From the NCBI GenBank assembly GCA_036426205.1, contig WSYH01000041.1, positions 62,001 through 126,000 on the forward strand: DNA of 64,000 bases, given 5' to 3'. The notes below the pieces were generated by a model, which saw only the letters and a list, made by a program, of their open reading frames with translations, was not told the origin of the DNA and made no database searches. This document shows, piece after piece, positions 46,591-58,336 of the stretch (its first letter is position 1; each line of letters starts with the position of its first letter). The stretch is from Ascaphus truei. Taxonomy: Eukaryota > Chordata > Amphibia > Anura > Ascaphidae. The translations under genes and the position numbers were made by a program.

Positions 46591-48149
46591 TCGGCATACA
46601 TGACCTCACATATGACCTCACATATGACATCACATATGACATCCCAAATGACATGATCTCATCCCAACAGAGAATAGAATCTCATTGAACTTCGCCTGCC
46701 CACACCTCATCGAGATCAGAAAAATCGACTAATTACTGAGTAACACCGGATACTTTCAGCGAGTACAACATAACTTAACAAAATGCATATTTCATTGTTA
46801 TATGTTCATTTGTGGGCTCTTATCCAAGTGTGACATTGAGCACCACTTCTGCTGTAGCATGGACAGCTACTTTCAAATCCAACACAATGAAATAACTACA
46901 GTTTGAATGTGCACATAAATAGGCTCTGGCCTTAAACACCTCTCAGATGTCTAACAAATCCTTACCAATACATTTCTGTATTCCCTTTGGACATACAAGG
47001 CTAGCAAGTGCAGTGTGCTACAGCCTTATAGCTCGAGGACACAGTAGTTTTCTATTGTTTTCTTATTAGCTAGGCAGGCTGTATTTTTCATTTCTTAAAA
47101 CTGCATTATACAGGAAAATATCTCAATCAAATATAAGATACAAATACTGACAGTGTGAGCCGAACAGTTGACCCGTGTTTTATACAGACTAATATTTATC
47201 TGACTATCCCATCAAAACAGATAGACTCTGGGGGTTATATATTAAAGTTTCCGGGCTGCCAACTATGGCAAAAAAAAAAAAATAGCATTACATTTATCTA
47301 AGAAAAAGATCTATTGCATTCAGTGGGCTTTTGTCCTTTGATCTGGTGCATTCGTTTGTACCAATTGTTACCTCGGTTTGTCAGCCAGGAGACTTTGATC
47401 TGTAACCCATAATATGTACTAAACAGAAAGGGCACGGAGCCCAATGTTGTCATTATTTTAGTAATTTTGTAAATAGAGTTTAAACATATGGTAACTGTGC
47501 CTGTAAAATCCTATGTGCTGCGTACCGCGCACTATACTGTAATTGTGAAGCACTTTGTGTCCCATTGGGAGAAAAGCTCTATAGGAAAAAGTTATTATTA
47601 TTTTACTATTATTATATAGAAAAATAGTCTCGTTTTCACAGGGAGCCACAACAACCTCTACTAACAAAATCCTCACGCTCCTAATAAAACCAAGATGAAA
47701 ATCTGAGGTGCACTACAAAACTACAAATGACCAAGGTTTATAGATATAAACAAGCGATAACCATCTGGAAGGAGATCGTTTTGTGGGTGTTTTATCACTG
47801 CTTCTTAGTTCCCTTTCACTTTAGAAGTCTGCTCAGTGTAGTGATCATTAAACTTAATAAGGTTTCACTGACTGGACAGGTTTCTGGAGGTTGCACCAAG
47901 TGCCTAAGCTGAGGCAGAAGTTCTATCATGACTGTGGAAATCAATAACATGTCAAGTTAGAGCCAATATTTGGTCTGTACAGCTCTATGCAGTGAGCAAA
48001 AATAGGATTCTAGTGTTCTCACTGTAACCTTCTTAATACTTTGAATACTTTCTAAAGCTGTAGAGAGATCTAAACACTGGTTTATTCAACTGTACTAGAT
48101 ATCCTTTTGCTATAATAAAAACACATTTCAGATATATACCATATTATTA
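46591..48149. other. Unassigned; contains a LINE-tail-like piece
   Basis: Just after the Tc1 break lies a short tandem of catatgaca/catatgacc units (46,601-46,650). At 47,540-47,620 'gtgtcccattgggagaaaag' followed by TTATTATTA resembles a LINE 3' tail. No gene. Confidence 0.4.
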
Positions 48150-49100
48150 TTTAGTTATGTGACAATATATTCTGAGGCAATGTGCAATGGAAGTGTGAAG
48201 ACAATAAAAAACTAAATTAATATACACTAGTACAGTGGGTACAGGTAAAGAGGATCCTGATCCACAGATCTTACAATTTAAAAGGAAGAGTAGAAGGGAA
48301 ACATAACGTATAGTGGTAGAAAGAAGTTGATGTGTTAACAAAGGCTACGTGCCATGAAGCTAGTGGCTGGGCCCACTCTGTTCTTGGTAACAGATAATAG
48401 GTGTAAAGGTAAAGGCAGGGGAAGGAAGCTTGAGGATATTAGGTTAATGTTCTCAGGACACTATACAGTACATGTGTAAAGGTTAGGGGAGAGTCTGATG
48501 CTTAAGGAACAGAAATCCATAGGTGTGCTGCAGCTCAGGAAAAGTCTTGGCGGTGGCAGAGGAAGAAAATTATGAAGGAGGAGGAGAGTATGAGTAGAAC
48601 ACAGAGGGTGTGTGGGGAGTATTTGGAGAAGAGGTCTGAGAAGTATGGACAGATATTGTAGCTGGGTGATATTGGTAGGGATTCTGGGTGATATTGGTAG
48701 CCAAAAGCTTGCATAGAGGGGAAGCAGAGGAGAAGTGTGTGGTAAGAGAAGAGTCTGGCAGCATCACAAATAGACTGGAGAACAAAGAGGAAGGATGAGA
48801 CTACGGTACTCAGTGGGACATTATAAAGGAAAGGATTACAATTGTTGTTGATTCTGGGTTGAGAAAGGGGAACACCCTGGTGATAATGTGGGTGATAATG
48901 TGGAGCAAATAGGAGAGGGTTGGGCTATGGAGACTAATGGATTGGGAAGTGTGAAGGAAAGTGGGATCATCAACAGTGTCAGTGGCTGCAAAGAGTTCCA
49001 GTAGAACAAGTAGAGAGAGAGAAATTCTGGTATTTTGCAGTAGCGAGTCAATGGCTAATTTAACTAGGGCTGTCTTTGTGGTATGGTTAGCATGGAATCA
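48150..49100 (-). other. Possible decayed retroelement end
   Basis: Mirror of 20,520-21,480. The minus strand shows broken Ser/Pro/Thr-rich frames and a tail-like 'attgtaagat...ggatcaggatcc'. Weak evidence. Confidence 0.3.
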
Positions 49101-50130
49101 AGATCTAACATTTGGAAATAAAGTATTGAGTTAAAGCACTGTTAAAGCAAATGTAGACATATTCCTTCAAAAACATTATTATTTATGACAGAAAAATAAA
49201 AATAGATTTTTGATTAAACAAATATCCTTATAAAAGGAACTTAATGTAGACTATGTATCAGAAAATGTGTTCTTTATGCTAAACGCAGAGCAAAAATTTG
49301 CATATGCATCAATTTGTACCAGCGATATACTGTATGTGTGAAGCTTTCTAATATTGTTTCTTGCATTTGCCGCATATCTCTCAAGAACAGAGGTTAACGC
49401 TGCCTAAAGCCGGTGGATTTATTTGATGCCAAGAGAGAAAAACCAGACCAGGCAACTTTTGTAACATCTCATTACACTATCTTCTCCCCTAACTTCTCTT
49501 ATTACTGTCCCCCAAAATGCTCATGGCGCAATCCATGAGAAAACCATGGAGCAAACCACCTACCTTAATACATTAAAACAGACAAAAGTGATGTCATTTG
49601 CGCCAGTTTTGGATATCACCACCCACTGACTTCTGAGCTCAAAAAGTTCAATCCTTTTGCTGAAGCATCACATTTTTTTATGGTAGAAAAATACTACCCA
49701 TATACTGTATGGCAGATGCTAGCACTGATTGATCCCATTAAACACATGTAAGCAAAGTCATTCCAAGGAAAGAAATGGGCATGGAGCCATCTTCTAAAGA
49801 ACATAGAATCAACTATACAGCAGAATTTTATGTTAAATACAATAATCAGTGGGCAAGTCGAAACACTTGCTGGCACAATGCATTTTAAGTCACCAGCAGG
49901 TCCTTTTAATTCATTTCTAATATTTATACAACAGATCTAGCTTTGTTCCTGCCATTGAGAATCAACAGAATGAAAAGGGAACAGTTCTGTGAAGGATAAA
50001 AAAAGGAAGCAACGATAATCACTTGCTAGAATGTTTTCTGATGGCAACGGGAATTCAACATGTGCTCTGCTTAACAGAGATAAGCAGAATAGGATTTTTG
50101 ACTTTGTAAAAATGAAAAATGGCACAGTAA
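49101..50130. other. No gene recognised (right arm)
   Basis: Mirror of 19,511-20,519. Confidence 0.5.
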
Positions 50131-50131
50131 A

Positions 50132-50190
50132 TATATATATATATATATATTATATAGTATATATATATATATATAGATAATATATATAAT
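50132..50190. repeat. Interrupted (AT)n microsatellite
   Basis: AT tract with small breaks. Mirror of 19,467-19,510. Confidence 0.92.
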
Positions 50191-50209
50191 GCAAATATAA
50201 CTGTTAGCC

Positions 50210-50355
50210 TCCTCGCAGTCTTAGGCAGGTCTGCAACCCGGCCTTTCCCCATTTACACCCAGCATACACACTTCCACTGCACAAGGGATTCTGGGAAATG
50301 ACATGCAAATGAGCACACAGTGTCACTTTTGCCTCAAAACCATTTTTAACATGGT
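50210..50355 (-). repeat. Dispersed repeat (right copy)
   Basis: Mirror of 19,290-19,450. Contains tgggaaatgacatgcaaatg. See 62,070-62,200 for an independent copy. Confidence 0.8.
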
Positions 50356-50939
50356 TCCCTATAGGCCTATATATATTTAATATATATATATATAATATAA
50401 ATATCTATATATATATAATATATATATATATATAAATATATATATATAAATATATAAATATATATATATAAATATATATATATGAAGGAACAAAAATTGT
50501 AGAGCCAGAGTAGGACTGCAAGTGTTATAACCTATTGGGTGACTATAGTTGATAAAATTAATAATGTGTTTATAGTGCAAAAAATATATAATGAATATGA
50601 TATGATTAAATAGAAAATATAAATGAAAATACATATACATATCAATTAGCTAAATAGTGAAACACAAATAAATTGAGTGAAAAAAAGGGTGCAAAAGTGC
50701 AAAAAAGGAAAATAAATGAATAGAGGTGAATGATGCTGACAAGGGGGTCTCTGGCTGCTCTCACATGGGATAATCCACATCCAGGAGTATCTACAAACAA
50801 AAAGAGAGAGCGCACGCCCCATAGCATAACACTGTATATTTATTATAAAAAAGGAAAGGGAAGGCGGGGGGGGGGGTGGAATCAAACTCACAAGAATAAA
50901 ATGGTTAAAAGGCAATTTGTGATTATATCACCACCATCC
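50356..50939. other. AT-rich, no gene
   Basis: TATATA-rich at 50,370-50,485, then A-rich DNA. Mirror of 18,741-19,289. Confidence 0.5.
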
Positions 50940-51320
50940 GGTTCTGTGCTGCGGAATTTCGTATGTAGTCTCCTTCAGGTCTGCCTGTGGAAGTCACAGC
51001 TCACCGGATTCCTGGGGTGCCGTTTGCCGTCAGATTGCCGTCCAAGAACTTAGCTCTCCACTCCGAATGGCCGCCGTATGGATCCCACGCTGGATGTGGC
51101 CTCGTGCGCGTGCGCAGCGTCGTAGTGACGTAATCACGCTATCAGAGTCCCTGACGCGTTTCGTCACCGCTGGGCGACTTTCTCAAAGGGCTGATAGTAA
51201 ACGGAATGAAGTCCTGCACATTTATAGCCAGTCCATCGCTTAGCAACCCACAATAGGATAATTGTTTAACCCATCGTAAGCTGGTGAAATTGGGCGTAAC
51301 TAGGTGTGCTGCACCCTCAT
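50940..51320. repeat. CpG-rich dispersed repeat
   Basis: Contains gacgcgtttcgtcaccgctg and gtagtgacgtaatcacgc. Mirror of 18,340-18,740. The GC-rich block is bounded by AT-rich DNA. The motif style is familiar from interspersed amphibian repeats, but I cannot name the family. Confidence 0.45.
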
Positions 51321-52493
51321 TAAACACATGAATAAACGACTGACTTGCTAAATGGCAGATCGTAGAAAAAATATATAGACACATACTGTGGGAAAGATCT
51401 ACAGAAACATTATGCACATATATAACACAATAGATACTCAAATTCATTGCTGATATTGCATAAAATCATTAAAAATGATTCAAATAGATGATCTGAACCA
51501 ATGGATAAAACGGAAAAGCAAAATTAAAAGTAAAATTAAGATAATTATCCCCTGTTGTATACTAATTGTTGTATAATGAAATATATAGAAAATTCTATAA
51601 AATAAAAATAAAAATAAAATTGCACACATAAAAAAACAGGGGTGGCAGTACATTGAGATCTAATAATCATATGTTATATAAAAAATAGTAAGAACTATTA
51701 ATTCCTCATCAGAACACCATGCACATATAAACAAAATAATATACACATACATAATGAGCAACTGAAAATTCAATAGATCTACACTACTAAGCAAGTAAAA
51801 GTATATAGATAATGCACGTACTTTTTACTGGAAAAATGTATATATATATATATAGAACATAAGCAAAGAACAACCTTTTGACTCAAATGGGCTTATATAT
51901 TACCCAAATACTTGTATATATACATATATATAAATGTATATTTACTAATGTGTATCAAATTATTTAACTATTATAAATTATTATAAAATAGGGTATATAT
52001 TTCTCTCATGCAGATATAGAAATAAAAATAAATAAAACATGATAAGTCATGTAAATGTATTTTCACAGAGACAATAATATGAGGATATTGAAAAACAGTG
52101 TTTAGTTTATCAACCAATACATAAATATATTGAATGATTTGACCAACCTTTGTGTTATAAATAACCTCAAGGTAGGAATCAAATGAACAGGGAAAGGAGA
52201 GAGAACAAGGGCTTGAACTGAGTGAAGAATTGTTTATAAATATAGGTAAAGAGTGGTATAGGGAATCACTAATCAAATAAGACTATTAATCTAATTAAAG
52301 ACAAAAAATATATAAAAAAATATATTAAAAATTAAAAAATAAAATTAAAAAATAAAATAAAATGATAATAATAATAATGATGATAATAATGAAAAATGAA
52401 ATTAGAAAATGTATAAAATAGAAAAATGAAATTTGAAAATAAAAACAAAAATAAAAATAACAATCACTGGGGAGTTCTCAGATGTGATATATA
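51321..52493. other. Very AT-rich, no gene
   Basis: A-rich runs and (AAAT)-like simple sequence. Mirror of 17,213-18,339. Confidence 0.5.
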
Positions 52494-52495
52494 CA

Positions 52496-52545
<50 letters not shown>
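52494..52545. repeat. (AT)n microsatellite
   Basis: Pure alternating AT. Mirror of 17,158-17,212. Confidence 0.96.
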
Positions 52546-52548
<3 letters not shown>

Positions 52549-52794
52549 ATATATGTTTATTTATATAAAATCGCCTCTCTCTTCTTTGAGGCATCAGCCT
52601 ACTGTAATGTTCAGCTGAATTCTTGCATATGGATGTCTGGTTTTCTGCGGTCTGTCTGTCTGTGTATGTGTGAATAGCCAGAGTCATGAAAATGTCACCA
52701 AAAAGTATATCTCTCCACTCCTAATGTAATCAAAGGTAATAGATAGCAAGATGGGGCTATTCGTGTCTATATGTAGCCAGGAAATGTCTGCATG

Positions 52795-53105
52795 TGTCTT
52801 GTGAATGCTAGAGTTGGCATTGAGTACTGAGAGGTGGCACTGAGTACAGAGAGGTGGCACTGAGTACTGAGAGTGCCACCACCCAGTACTCAGTGCCACC
52901 TGAGTACTGAGGTTGCATTGAGTACTGAGATGTGGCATTGAGTACTGATAGGTGGCATTGAGTACTGAGATGTAGCATTGAGTACTGCGAGGTAGCATTG
53001 AGTACTGAGAGGCAGCACTAAGTACTGAGGTGGCATTGAGTACTGAGAGGTGGCACTGAGTCCTGATATGTGGCACAGAGTACTGAGGTGACATTGAGTA
53101 CTGAA
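52795..53105. repeat. 20-bp minisatellite
   Basis: About 13-15 units built on ggtggcattgagtactgaga, with one inverted stretch at about 52,870-52,905. The Ser/Gln-rich frames across it are by-products. Confidence 0.93.
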
Positions 53106-54033
53106 AGGTGACAAAAAACACAATTCACACAGAGCGCACCACAGATTACATATAAAATAATTTTAATACCATAAATAAATGGTCAGATGACAAAAAAGAA
53201 ATGTGTAAATCAAGATAAATAATATACACAATACTTTAACGTACATACAAAAATGTAACCATAAAATTAACCAACATGTAACATATAAACAATCCCACTA
53301 AGAGACCCAATATAAGCTCTGTCAGGGCGTGGCAGCCAAAAGAAAACCAAGTGAGTCCAAATAAACTCTAAAATAAAGCATCTAGAACAGACTTGGTTAA
53401 AAACCACAATGAGGGGAACGGACACTAACCACAAGCGGCAGCAGGAACTGGTGTGAGTGCGTAAAAAGTCCGGACACCGCAAACACACTGCAGATCTCTT
53501 TCCCGCTGGCGCTTCCTGGTAGCTCCCACATAGCCGCCCCCCATCCCCTGTACTCTTTTATTTTTTCCACCCAATCCCATCCCTCGCTCACTTTTCCGTG
53601 TTTCTCTGCCCGCCTCTCCTTTATGTAGTGTCTTTGTATTCTTGACTTTCTTTGATGTGGATTTGTGCTTTTTTGTTCATTAAATTTTTGGGGGCATATT
53701 CCCCTCCTTTTGGCCCCTTATTTGTGTGCTGGGAACATTATTTTTCTTTGGATTATTGTTTGAGATGAAATAGGGTCCTCTCTGTTCCACATTGCACCGC
53801 TTTCTCGTCCTATTGTATGCTCTTTTTGTGTGCTGTCTATCTTTAATTATTTTGTTCCTGGTAGCTCCCTTCCTGCCAATGGGTGAATGTGCAGAGCGAC
53901 CCATCATGACCTGTATGTTTCTCGCAATCCCGTGCTTAGTCAGGAGGTCACGTTAGGGGTCGCTTGGTGCATTCGCCCATTGGCTTGAAGGGACCTACCT
54001 GGAAGCGCCAGCGGAGGAGAGATCTGCAGTGTG
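53106..54033. other. Unassigned; widely spaced inverted repeat
   Basis: cactgcagatctctttcccg followed by ctggcgcttcc (about 53,487-53,518) is inverted at about 54,002-54,033 (ggaagcgccagcgg and gagatctgcagtgtg). This suggests a TIR element of about 550 bp. No coding capacity. Confidence 0.45.
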
Positions 54034-54113
54034 TGGTCCTCAAGGGCCACCAACAGGTCAGGTTTTCAGGATATCCCTGCTTCAGCACTGGTGGCTTAAT
54101 CAGTGGCTCAGTC
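54034..54113 (+). mobile_element. Half of a small hAT MITE
   Basis: Shares ctcaagggccaccaacaggt and tcaggatatccctgcttcag with the complete element at 55,905-56,056, but lacks the second terminus. Confidence 0.75.
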
Positions 54114-54460
54114 GAAGATATAATGGTTACTAATATCATTGCAAAGCCAGTCACAACATCATACATGACAATGGAAACCATTCACCAAGTGGCTTACATT
54201 ATATTAAATAAAAGGGTGGAGCGGCCAAGCAGAAAAACGTTGCACAGTCTTCTAATAAATACATTTATGATCGCCAACATTATTCATTCGAACAGCAAAT
54301 GTAATCATTAGAAATGCCATAATGAGCACTTGGTCCTGGAACACGATCTATGAACTAACTAAGAATATACAGTATGGCTGTTTGGCACCAACACATACTG
54401 GACACTGTTGCCGTTCCAAGCTCATAAAAGTCCTTGAAGCTAAACAAAGAAGGCTTAGGC

Positions 54461-55143
54461 TAAGGCCCCGCTGCACGAGCCGGCGCGCCCGCACTGCGTT
54501 CAGGCGGCGCGTGCACGGCACTTCACCGCTATATGCGGTCTTCAGGGAGACGGTTTTCGGTGCGGGGGTTGGGGGGGGCATGGCCAAAGCGGCAGCAGCT
54601 GATCTGTATGCTCCTTGGAGCTCTGTTGGCAGATGCCTGTCTTGCCATCCACTGAATGGAGGGGGAAAGTAATAGGCACTGAAACCTGACCATTCCATGC
54701 ACACTGCGCCCAGGCTGGAAACCCATCTGCCCCCCCCCCCTCGCTTTCACTTTGACCCGGGAGCCGGCGAAACCCCCCCCCCCAGCAGCCAGAGCTGGGC
54801 GCAACCTCCCCAGCACACACAGCCTGCAAAACGGGCATAGGAGGGAACGGGGGGGGGGGGGGATGCTGCCAAGCTGCACAGAAGACAGTGTATATTTCGA
54901 TTCACGCAAACGAGTCCCTGAGCTCCAGACAGCTCCCCTCCTCCCCTCGTTGGCTCCCTGCCGCACCACGTGACGCGTCGCCGCTTGGGATCATGATCCT
55001 TGTGTATCCCCTGCTGGCTGACGCGTCACAGTGCGCAGCGAGCCTTGCAGCGAGGGGGGACTGGGGCCTGCTCGGGAGGATCTCCTGTCTGGTAAGTGAC
55101 GCACACGCGGCCGCGCCCTCGGAAGCAGCGGGACCCAGGCCTT
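54461..55143. mobile_element. GC-rich element with TIR-like ends
   Basis: Ends are TAAGGCCCCGCTGCACGAG and, inverted, TAAGGCCTGGGTCCCGCTGC. They share TAAGGCC and CCGCTGC, recalling Harbinger-type MITEs with a TWA target, although the flanking TAA/TTA are not a direct duplication. The interior is CpG-rich with poly-G/C runs and contains ctggtaagtgacg, a splice-donor-like site. A CpG-island promoter is an alternative, but there is no downstream gene here. Confidence 0.55.
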
Positions 55144-55896
55144 ATGGGTGCTCAGTAAGACCACAGGCTAAACAAGTCTTCAATCTAAGTCCTGAAGCCC
55201 CGAAGTGCATTATAGTGAAAGGGCATTTAAAGATGATGGGGTGATGTAGACTTGCAGAGATGCTCTGGTATTATACCTTGTTGAGTCCCGCTGAAACCTG
55301 CAATATTTGGAAAACCCTACACTGAAGTGCCTACACATACATACAGGATTAATTCTTTTTTTATTTAGCAGCATAATACATTATGTTTTTCTGCCTGTGA
55401 CCATTTTAAAACAATATACAGTATGTACAGTTCTTACCGGACACAGATCAGCAAATACATGTGCAAATTCCCCGTTTTAATCATGCTGTAAAACCTGCTT
55501 GGTATTTTCAGCGTAAGCCTGCAAGATGCCATGGAACCGCGGCTGTAATATTTCTTAAGCCATTGCTATTTATAACCTGAGCATAGCCATATGTGATTCA
55601 CAGGCCAGTTGGGCTTTACAACTGTAATGCTCATTTACATTTTTATTGCAGTGATAAAAGTATCCCGCAAGGCAATATGAGTTTCTAGGCTGGGGATTAC
55701 AGGACTCTGGGTTACCCCCTCTAATACAAATAGTCTAGAAGGAATTTAGAATCAGAACTGAATACAAATGAGCTGTAGAGGCAAGAAAAAAGTGTCTATT
55801 CATATGTAGAAGAGTAAAGTAAACAAGAGTCCACATGGTTGTTTTGTAGGCATTCATTAGATAAGTACTTTACCACATGGTTTATCTGAGACATGG
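55144..55896. other. No gene recognised (right arm)
   Basis: Mirror of 13,700-14,491. Confidence 0.5.
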
Positions 55897-55904
55897 ATCT
55901 AGTG

Positions 55905-56056
55905 CAGGGGTGGGCAACTCTCCAGTCCTCAAGGGTCACCAACAGGTCAGGTTTTCAAGATATCCCTGCTTCAGCACAGGTGGCTCAATCAGTTGCTCAG
56001 TAGAAAACTGCACCACTTGTGCTGAAGCTGAGATATCCTGGAGTTGCCCACCCCTG
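55905..56056. mobile_element. Small hAT MITE with perfect 8-bp TSD
   Basis: Starts CAGGGGTGGGCAACTC and ends GAGTTGCCCACCCCTG. ATCTAGTG occurs at 55,897-55,904 and 56,057-56,064. The element is 152 bp and self-complementary over most of its length. It belongs to a very common amphibian repeat type, as far as I recall. Confidence 0.93.
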
Positions 56057-56064
56057 ATCTAGTG

Positions 56065-57004
56065 GAAAGACCCCCAAATCCTAAAATATAATACAAGTGT
56101 AGCACCTTTTCCCCCTTCCTATGTGAGATTGGGTCGCTACCTGTGTCTTCTGTGGTGCTGGTGCATACCTGGCTGGTAAACAGGAGGCTGGAGATCTCCA
56201 CGGTGGTGTGGGGAGGACATCAGGACAGGCTCACGCTGGTTCTTTCAGTGACAGCGCCTCCAGCCCAAGAGGATCCTGAGGCTATCAGGATGGACCTCAG
56301 GGGAACTTCATCTTAGCTGGACATGCTCAATAATTACACCAGATGAGGTATAACTGGGTTTATTGCATGATGGTATATACAGGTCACCGTTCCTGAATGC
56401 AGTACCCAGACATTGAAGCCTTGAACATCCTCTTCATAGATATCTTACCCCCTGGTGGGGCAAGGCCTCAGCCTACTCCCTCCGGGGAGAGGCTCTCTGC
56501 TGCATCCTCATACTCTGAAGTACAACCCAAAACAACACCCTCTAAACCCTTACTATTTTATAGAGGAGAAACCCCCCATCTTCCCTGGGGAGTGGCTTGT
56601 AAGCCAGCCTATCCATACTCATAGGCCCCCCTTACAATAACAGGCTATTCCTGAACTTTATTGTTAACACTCACCGAACAATATAACAGGCCCAGTATAA
56701 TCTACTCCTAATACTGCCCACTCTTTAATGGGACATACAGTGTTAGAGGGGCCAGGAAATTAGTAGTCCCAGGGGACTGGGCTACAAAATTATGACACAT
56801 GAAGCTGCTCTACAAGCACACAAGAGCTAAAACATTATTTACGCTTCAGCCCGGGCAAAATGTGTCCCACCATACCCTTGAGAATATAAAGCTGATTTCA
56901 AGAGAAATGCAACAACTTACATAATGAATTTAAAAGGCAGAAATGTCTGGTGGATATAATTCAGCGCATGAGATACCTCTGTTAAAGTGCAGGCCAGGAA
57001 GTCT
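56065..57004. other. No gene recognised (right arm)
   Basis: Mirror of 12,561-13,540. Contains a TATA-like 'ctattttatagagg' at about 56,547-56,560, but no gene follows. Confidence 0.45.
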
Positions 57005-57480
57005 CACAGTTTTCCCGGTTTAGCCGGGACAGTCCCGGTTCTTAGTGAGCAATGCCGGTGCCCCAAAAATTATGAAAATGTCCCAGTTATGAGTGAGGTG
57101 TCCTACCAGTTTCGGTGGGTTGGAGGAGATCAGAGGGGGACGCCGGCGGCAGAATGCGGAGCCGATCAGATAAGAACCGCTGTAACCGGTAGGAGGGAGG
57201 AGAAGAGCAAGGTTTTGTTGGCTGCTACAGCTTCTGTGCAATAGGTGGCACTGCAGGGCACTCCTGCTTTGAGCTGCTGCTTAGAGCTGCTCCTCTATAG
57301 ATCTCCCGGTTCCGTGTGTCTGTGTTGGTAAGTGTGTGTGTCTGTGTTGGTGTGTGTGTGTATTTGTAATGCATATGTGTGTTTCATGCATTATGTGCAT
57401 GTATATGTTGTATATTTAGTGTTTGTATATGTTGTATATAAATGTGTATTTGTAGATGGTATAGTGTTTGTGTATATATA
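57005..57480. repeat. Dispersed-repeat-like segment leading into simple sequence
   Basis: Begins around cagttttcccggtttagccg with a small CCCGG hairpin, continues through aatgccggtgccccaaaaat, then turns into (TG)n-like DNA at 57,315-57,480 and the purine minisatellite. Identity unknown. Confidence 0.4.
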
Positions 57481-57482
57481 TT

Positions 57483-58336
57483 GGGGGAGAGAGGATGGAG
57501 AGGGAGTGGGGGGAGAGGATGGAGAGGGAGTGTGGGAGAGAGGATAGAGAGGGAGTGGAGGGGAGAGAGTATGGAGAGGGAGTGGAGGGGAAGAGAGGAT
57601 GGAGAGGGAGTGGAGGGGAGAGAGGATGGAGAGGGAGTGGGGGTGGAGAGGAAATGGGGGTGGGGAGAGAGGATGGAGAAGGAGGGGGGGGGGAGAGGAT
57701 GGAGAGGGAGTGGGGGGGAGAGAAGATGGAGGGGAGTGGGGATGGAGAGGCAGTGGGGGGGGGGGGAGGGGAGGGAGGGGGAGGGGGGGGGGGGGGGGGG
57801 GGGAGTGGGGGGGGGGAGAGAGGAGGGAAAGGGAGTGGGGGGTAAGAGGATGGAGAGGGAGTGGTGGGAGAGAGGATGGAATGGGAGTGGGGGGTAAGAG
57901 GATGGAGATGGAGTGGGGGGGGAGAGAGGATGGAAAGGGAGTGGGGGTAAGAGGATTGAGAGGGAGTGGGGGGAGAAGATGCAGAGAGAGTAGGGAAGGG
58001 AGGAATGATGGAACAGGAGTGGGGGGAGAGAGAATGAGGGAGTTGGGAGAAGAGAGGATTGGGGAAGGAGGGAGAGGGAGGAGAGAGGATGTGGGAAGAG
58101 GGAGGAGAGGGGATGGGGAGAGGGATGGGAGAGGGAGGATGGGGGGAGATGGAGGATGGGGGGAGAGGGAAGGGAGAGAGAGGATGGGGAGAGGGAAAAA
58201 AAGTAAAAGGGGGAGAGGATGGAGAGGGAGTTGGAATAGGGGGAGAGGATGGAGAGGGAGTGGGGGTAGAGGATGAAGAGGGAGTGGGGGATAGAGGATG
58301 GAGAGGGAGTGGGGGGGTGGAGAGGATGGGAGAGGA
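57483..58336. repeat. Polypurine minisatellite (right copy)
   Basis: About 850 bp of almost pure G/A built on gagaggatggagagggagtg. Mirror of 11,008-12,090 but about 200 bp shorter. Long Gly/Glu/Arg and Pro/Ser/Leu frames on both strands reflect the repeat only. Confidence 0.94.

Noticed and set aside
52684..53121. 145-codon Ser/Gln/Thr frame resembling a repetitive secreted protein
   Set aside because: It follows the 20-bp minisatellite; the mirror copy breaks the frame repeatedly.
54461..55143. Host gene first exon at a CpG island
   Set aside because: A splice-donor-like site exists, but TIR-like ends and no downstream coding exon make a repeat more likely. Kept as a repeat with moderate confidence.
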